This document shows positions 5,926-9,863 of a DNA stretch of 9,863 nt, piece by piece. Source of the DNA: an uncultured Bacillota bacterium (GTDB lineage: Bacteria > Bacillota > Clostridia > Peptostreptococcales > Anaerovoracaceae). Positions within the stretch are counted from its first letter, which is position 1. Each line of letters opens with the position of its first letter. The notes below the pieces were generated by a model that did not search any database, was not told the DNA's origin, and saw only the letters and a list, made by a program, of their open reading frames with translations. A program made the position numbers and the translations under genes. The stretch is taken from contig CAUDEQ010000070.1 in assembly GCA_958448635.1 (NCBI GenBank), positions 1-9,863 of the forward strand. Reading direction: 5' to 3'.

Positions 5926-6029
5926 CTCCCCTATCATCATACGAGGCGGCACACGGGAAATCCGACTACAAATGACAAGCAGAAAATGCTCCTCATACTG
6001 CATTTTCCATACAAAAAGGAACATACCAT

Positions 6030-6839
6030 ATGAAATATGTAAAAACAGCGCTCTGCGGCGCCCTCATAGGAATTGCCAACGCCATACCCGGCGTAAGCGG
6101 CGGAACCATGGCAGTAATCCTCAATGTATACGACAAAATAATGTATGCCATCAGTCCGAAAAACCTCAGGCAGAACCTTAGCTTTCTCATCCCTTTAGCC
6201 ATCGGAGCCATTCTGGGAATATTCATGCTTAGCAATGTGATCGTAAAGGCTATGGAAACATATCCCGTTGTGCTGAACTTCTGTTTCATAGGTCTTGTTA
6301 TAGGAAGCCTTCCAGCAATATACAGGCGGGCCCGCGGCGATATGCTCCACAAACGCAACTGGATTTTCTTCGCCATAGGTCTGGGCGTAATGATATTTCT
6401 CACTTTTGTGAACCCCGACGCCACCACCAATAACTCCATTGCCGAATTCGGAGGAGTCAGTCCGCAGCTCTGCTTCCGGCTTTTCTTTACAGGCGCAATA
6501 GGCTGTATCGCCATGATCCTTCCGGGACTTTCCGGTTCTCTGATTCTGCTGCTGATGGGCACTTATACCGCCATCATGGAATCCATCGCCACCTTTAATT
6601 TTCCACTGCTGGGAGCTACTGCTCTGGGGATCCTCACAGGCGGTATCATAGGCATCAAAGTGATAAAAAAAATGCTGAGGTTTCATCCTCAAGCACTATA
6701 CTTCGGTATTTTAGGTCTAATGGTAGGCTCTATCATAATAATATGGCCGGACTTTGACGTGGACTCACAGGGAATGATTGCGGCCTCAGGCCTTGTGGCA
6801 TTCGCCCTGATAGCCCATCTTTTTTCCAACAGGAAATAG
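6030..6839 (+). CDS. popT: DUF368 membrane protein, polyprenyl-phosphate translocase (PopT family)
   Basis: DUF368 proteins are polytopic membrane proteins recently shown to flip undecaprenyl phosphate back to the cytoplasmic face, so the lipid carrier for wall synthesis is recycled. This 269-residue protein is of usual length and almost entirely hydrophobic. It has the two family motifs, once per half: NAIPGVSGGTMAVILNVYDK (17-36) and AMILPGLSGSLILLLMGTY (161-179). This repeated PGxSG loop pattern indicates an inverted-repeat transporter fold. AAAGGA stands ten bases before the ATG. It is divergent from the aminotransferase and convergent with the LuxR gene, whose stop is only 24 bases away, and I see no terminator in that gap. 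The family call is firm; the substrate follows from characterised members. Confidence 0.93.
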   Translation: MKYVKTALCGALIGIANAIPGVSGGTMAVILNVYDKIMYAISPKNLRQNLSFLIPLAIGAILGIFMLSNVIVKAMETYPVVLNFCFIGLVIGSLPAIYRRARGDMLHKRNWIFFAIGLGVMIFLTFVNPDATTNNSIAEFGGVSPQLCFRLFFTGAIGCIAMILPGLSGSLILLLMGTYTAIMESIATFNFPLLGATALGILTGGIIGIKVIKKMLRFHPQALYFGILGLMVGSIIIIWPDFDVDSQGMIAASGLVAFALIAHLFSNRK

Positions 6840-6863
6840 GCAGGAATCAGACCGGCTCGCCCG

Positions 6864-7822
6864 CTACTCCAAAACTTTTGAAATCAGCTCATATCGGTTG
6901 CGGGCACCGGCTTTTCTGAATATATTGTTCATATGTCTTTTTACCGTATTCTCCGATATAAACAGTTCATTTGCTATTTCACTGTTATTCGACCCGCTGC
7001 ATACACAGGCCAGCACCTCTTTTTCTCTTTCTGTGAAACCATTTCTCACTGCAAAGCTCTCCACAAGCTCATCCCTGCTTTTTAAAAGCTCCTCTGTCGT
7101 GCGTTCAAAAGGAAATTTCCTGAAGAAAAATATCAGTACGCCTATATCAAGCACGGAGCATATCATCAGTATCGGATCTATTATCATTTCCTGTAAAAGC
7201 TCATTGTCTATCTCATTCACATAGGTAAAATCATATACAATCACCCACATCATATATAATATCATCATCACAGAGAAAAATATCCCTCCGCTTCTTTCCA
7301 TTCCGCTTTTCTTTATTCTTATAAGCGAAGTCATGAATGCTATTGCTACCGATATTACAGCCACCGCAAATAATATATTAGCAAGAGAAACGACATTTCT
7401 TAAAATACCGAGATCTATAATTGTTCCACCTTTAGTCTGCTTTCCAAAAAGTATTATAACAGTCTCCACACATACGGCGAAGGTAAATACAACTTTGTTT
7501 ATTTTGTACATATATGAATTCCGACGATGCGAAATTACTGCCAGTAGTGATGCAATGATGTTCAGCCACGCAGCACATATCCGAAATATACAAAATCTGA
7601 GACTATTCCCAGGATTTTTAGAAAAGCCGTGTCGGCGCAATTGCTTTCAAAATAATAGAAGAGAAACGAAAATATCATATGAAGCATCATAAATATGCTG
7701 AAGTTCCTAAAGCATCGACTTATATCGCCCGGCTGCGTTTTGTCCAGCATGATAGACACAATGGAAACGCCTGTCATAAGAATAATCATAAATACAGTTA
7801 TTATTACCAATACGGGCGTCAT
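6864..7822 (-). pseudogene. Seven-helix membrane LuxR-type regulator, frameshifted
   Basis: Two overlapping minus-strand frames make one protein. The first starts at the ATG at 7822 (AAGGAG six bases upstream) and ends at a TGA at 7564-7562 after YFGYVLRG. The second continues from there as WLNIIASLLAV to 6864. Adding one base near 7565-7575 joins them into about 319 residues. The joined protein has about seven hydrophobic helices, then a linker and a LuxR-type helix-turn-helix. That domain spans GFTEREKEVLACVCSGSNNS, EIANELFISENTVKRHMNNI and FRKAGARNRYELI. Membrane-embedded LuxR proteins are thought to sense a ligand and control nearby genes. The downstream half lacks a ribosome binding site of its own, so the gene is probably inactive. 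A sequencing error, or decay of a recently active gene, would look the same. I saw no slippery site that would suggest programmed frameshifting. It has its own promoter and follows the amidohydrolase on the same strand. Confidence 0.8.
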
Positions 7823-7844
7823 ATCTTTCTCCTTAGACAAAGCA

Positions 7845-7899
7845 AATAGACCGATAATTAATACCGGTCTATTATATATCTATTTGAAACATAAGTCAA
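7845..7899 (-). promoter_or_regulatory. Promoter with palindromic operator for the LuxR gene
   Basis: The minus strand has TTGACT (7899-7894), a 17-base spacer and a perfect TATAAT (7876-7871). A perfect 9-base inverted repeat, AATAGACCG (7845-7853) with CGGTCTATT (7865-7873) around 11 bases, overlaps the last three bases of the -10 box and the start point near 7864. Since the outer arm is mostly untranscribed, a DNA operator is more likely than an RNA hairpin. Autoregulation by the LuxR protein, or control by another repressor, would fit. Confidence 0.75.
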
Positions 7900-7927
7900 A
7901 AACCTACAGGTGTCATGAATCCTTATT

Positions 7928-9748
7928 TTATTTTTCTGCACCCGCTTCATATACCAGCCTTCCGTCGAATATAGTCGCCGATACTGCCAGCTCCGCAACC
8001 TTCTCTATATCGACCTCAAATATATTCCTGTCGAGAACCAGTATATCCGCTTTTTTACCGACCTCTATGCTTCCCGTATCTTTTTCCATATAATTAGCAT
8101 AGGCTCCGCCGTAGGTCGATGCCTTTACGATATCTTCCAGTCGCATCATCTCATCATAAGGCTTAAGCGGCCCTATTATATACTCATCGCCCTCTGCGGT
8201 GACATCAGATTCTGTCGTCCTCACATAATCCTTGGAATCTCCGTACCACATCTCGTGTATCTTCTGAGGCAGCGTTCTTGTTACCGCACTGTAGTAAAGC
8301 CATCCCATATCAGGCTCCGTTACGAAGAAATCGCTATGTGTCGCAATATTGAGACCTGCTTCCACAAAGCTGTTTGCCGGATACATATTGTCGGCCGCTT
8401 CCTGTCCAACTGCAGGAACGTAAATGTCATAATAATAGTCGTCTCTTACCGACCAATACGGTGCTATAACAGCATTAATCCCAAGCTCAGCCATTCTCCG
8501 GATGTTTTCTTCGCTCACATACTGCGTATGTACGAAAGTATGTCTGTTGCCGTTATCTCCATTGACATCCATGGCATTTTCAATTGCGTTCAAAGCATAT
8601 GTTGCTGCTGCATTCCCTATCTGATGCACATGTATCTGATATCCTGCTCCGTCTATCTTTGTAAACAGCTTCGTCAGGAGCTCATCTTCCCATACCTTTA
8701 TGCCGCTTCCACCTCCGTATTCTTCAGTATATTCACCGTCAATATATGCGGTTGCTTCCTCCAACACCTGATCTGCAAAGAACTTAAATCCTATAACCTG
8801 GAAATAATCCGTAGTAAATCCTTCAGAAAGTTCTATTCCCTTATCGATCATAGCCATAAGCTCTTCTTCATTGCCCATTTCAGGGGCAAGATGCCATGCA
8901 CCTCGAACTCTCACCGTAAGCTCACCGTTTTCTGCCATTTCCTGATACGCCATGTAATAATTCTCGTTGTCCATAGGTATCATGCCGTCATATATTGTAG
9001 TTATTCCCCTTTCGTTGAGCCAACCCTGAAGCCATGATATAGCCTCCTTATACTGATCTATAGTATACTCAGGCATCAGCTCATCCACCAGGTTTGCAGC
9101 TGATTCCACCAGCAGTCCTGCCGGTTCACCCGTTTCCGGATCACGTGCGATTATTCCGCCCTCAGGATCTTCCGTCTCTTTTGTTATCCCTGCCATTTCC
9201 ATGGCCTTTGAATTCACCCATTTGGAATGCCCGTCAGCAGAAATCAGTATAACAGGCTTATCATCACATATCTTGTCCAGATCTTCTTTTCTCGGACCTA
9301 CCGCATCATATAGAGATCTCATATATCCGCCTCCTGTATAAACCTCCTGATCAGGATGCTCCTCTATAAATGTTTTTATTTCTTCGATATATTCTTCATT
9401 TGAGAAATAGTCCTGAAGTCCGATCTCAAAGCAATACTGAATGGCGCTTTCTGCCGGATGCATATGACTGTCCACGTTGCCCGGAAGCACAGTGCCGCCG
9501 TTTGCATCTATTACCTTACTGTCACCATCTTCATATTCCATAGCCTCCTCTTCACTTCCTACAAATTCTATCACTCCGTCCTTCACCACCAAAGCTTCTG
9601 CCGTTGTTCCCTCATCATCAACTGTATATACAGCTGCGTTCTTTATGATGATATTGGAAGGCTCCGTCTCTCCTCCACAGGCGAACAATGTGAATACCAT
9701 CACAAAGGCCATACCGAAGGCAACTACTTTTGCAAATTTCTTTTTCAT
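7928..9748 (-). CDS. YtcJ-type metal-dependent amidohydrolase, predicted lipoprotein
   Basis: This is a 606-residue member of the amidohydrolase superfamily (Amidohydro_3, YtcJ-like), related to N-substituted formamide deformylase. The family hydrolyses amide or similar bonds at a metal centre in a TIM barrel; the substrate here is unknown. Numbered from the chosen ATG, residues 1-24 form a lipoprotein signal, MKKK, a hydrophobic stretch and lipobox LFAC (Cys24). It would be anchored outside the membrane. Metal-site motifs are HMH (95-97), GHSKW (173-177), GFKFF with Lys322, HVHQIG (His373, His375), HTFVH (403-407) and THSDF (Asp473). The C-terminus returns to the beta-sandwich with GSIEVGKKADILVLD. 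AAAGGA lies eight bases before the ATG at 9748; an in-frame GTG at 9766 would spoil the signal peptide. It directly precedes the LuxR regulator gene. Most YtcJ proteins I know of lack an export signal. Confidence 0.92.
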   Translation of the reverse strand: MKKKFAKVVAFGMAFVMVFTLFACGGETEPSNIIIKNAAVYTVDDEGTTAEALVVKDGVIEFVGSEEEAMEYEDGDSKVIDANGGTVLPGNVDSHMHPAESAIQYCFEIGLQDYFSNEEYIEEIKTFIEEHPDQEVYTGGGYMRSLYDAVGPRKEDLDKICDDKPVILISADGHSKWVNSKAMEMAGITKETEDPEGGIIARDPETGEPAGLLVESAANLVDELMPEYTIDQYKEAISWLQGWLNERGITTIYDGMIPMDNENYYMAYQEMAENGELTVRVRGAWHLAPEMGNEEELMAMIDKGIELSEGFTTDYFQVIGFKFFADQVLEEATAYIDGEYTEEYGGGSGIKVWEDELLTKLFTKIDGAGYQIHVHQIGNAAATYALNAIENAMDVNGDNGNRHTFVHTQYVSEENIRRMAELGINAVIAPYWSVRDDYYYDIYVPAVGQEAADNMYPANSFVEAGLNIATHSDFFVTEPDMGWLYYSAVTRTLPQKIHEMWYGDSKDYVRTTESDVTAEGDEYIIGPLKPYDEMMRLEDIVKASTYGGAYANYMEKDTGSIEVGKKADILVLDRNIFEVDIEKVAELAVSATIFDGRLVYEAGAEK

Positions 9749-9782
9749 ACCTTCTTTCCTTTCCACTCTTTACATACAATAA

Positions 9783-9830
9783 CGTATTATGCTTTTGCCT
9801 GCGACTTAGGTGCAGTATATGCATAATACG
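9783..9830. repeat. Perfect 10-base inverted repeat in the amidohydrolase leader
   Basis: CGTATTATGC (9783-9792) and GCATAATACG (9821-9830) are perfect inverted copies 28 bases apart; CTGC/GCAG (9799-9802 with 9812-9815) nests inside. Each arm includes a -10-like sequence on the minus strand (CATAAT in one, and TATACT, 9819-9814, just inside the other). It could be a two-site operator allowing looping, or a leader RNA hairpin. No good -35 box is visible for either -10. Confidence 0.55.
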
Positions 9831-9837
9831 CAAAAAG

Positions 9838-9863
9838 AAAAATAGCACAACTGTGCTATTTTT
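9838..9863. terminator. Symmetric terminator hairpin at the right edge
   Basis: AAAAATAGCACA (9838-9849) pairs perfectly with TGTGCTATTTTT (9852-9863), leaving a two-base centre (in practice a four-base loop). It could terminate in either direction. It probably ends the transcript of a gene beyond the window and insulates the amidohydrolase gene, whose start lies about 90 bases to the left. Confidence 0.8.

Larger units (their letters stand above)
5519..6029. other. 511-base divergent intergenic region
   Basis: No protein or RNA gene is visible here. The part next to the aminotransferase (5519-5631) holds a small hairpin GCCGC/GCGGC (5559-5563 with 5573-5577), a 7-base inverted repeat and a sigma-54-like site. 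The middle (5632-5800) is T-rich with runs of eight and seven T (near 5710-5728). At 5801-5807 and 5820-5826 there are two copies of TTGATAC; the second leads into the palindrome ATACA-CA-TGTAT (5823-5834). From 5880 on come the candidate promoter and cre site of the DUF368 gene. The length and motif content suggest that both flanking genes are regulated. Confidence 0.6.

Noticed and set aside
6864..7640. The LuxR half as a separate complete gene.
   Set aside because: It starts in the middle of a membrane helix, no start codon there has a ribosome binding site, and the upstream frame supplies the missing helices.
8255..9037. A 260-codon plus-strand open frame opposite the amidohydrolase.
   Set aside because: Rich in Cys, His and Ile with no domain; it is a shadow of a clear amidohydrolase gene.

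Overview
The window looks like chromosomal DNA from a low-to-mid GC anaerobic Firmicute of the class Clostridia, perhaps close to the Anaerovoracaceae (Clostridiales Family XIII). This rests on AGGAGG-type ribosome binding sites, adjacent scpA-scpB, a PyrK/SudB-type flavoprotein, a small CDCPAC protein that I know only from gut clostridia, and sigma-A-type promoters. The genus assignment is an inference.

Layout, left to right. At the left edge is the 5' end of a class C (IIC) group II intron, on the minus strand, just beyond a perfect rho-independent terminator. From 101 to 3453 is a minus-strand cluster, transcribed scpA -> scpB -> dac -> PyrK/SudB-like flavoprotein. It has a good promoter in front of scpA and hairpins that overlap the ribosome binding sites of the last two genes. 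From 3581 to 4080, a plus-strand unit has a near-consensus promoter, a 121-codon CDCPAC protein and a hairpin terminator shared with the convergent gene. From 4136 to 5518 (minus) is a putrescine aminotransferase-like class III aminotransferase with narrow, high-expression-like codon use. A sequence very like a sigma-54 promoter lies upstream of it. A 511-base intergenic region separates it from a divergent plus-strand DUF368 gene (PopT-type undecaprenyl-phosphate translocase), which has a candidate CcpA (cre) site at its promoter.

From 6864 to 7822 (minus) is a seven-helix membrane protein with a C-terminal LuxR DNA-binding domain, broken by one frameshift. Its near-consensus promoter is overlapped by a perfect 9-base inverted repeat. 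Upstream of it, 7928-9748 (minus) encodes a YtcJ-type amidohydrolase with a lipoprotein signal. A perfect 10-base inverted repeat lies in its leader, and the window ends in another terminator hairpin.

How the genes may work together: scpAB acts in chromosome condensation and dac in wall maturation; this linkage is familiar in Firmicutes. PopT recycles the wall lipid carrier. The aminotransferase probably serves amine catabolism. The surface amidohydrolase next to a membrane-embedded LuxR regulator suggests an enzyme-sensor pair for an external small molecule, but the regulator appears inactivated in this sequence. The observations most worth checking are that pair, the sigma-54-like promoter of the aminotransferase, the flavoprotein without a visible partner, and the intron sitting exactly downstream of a terminator.
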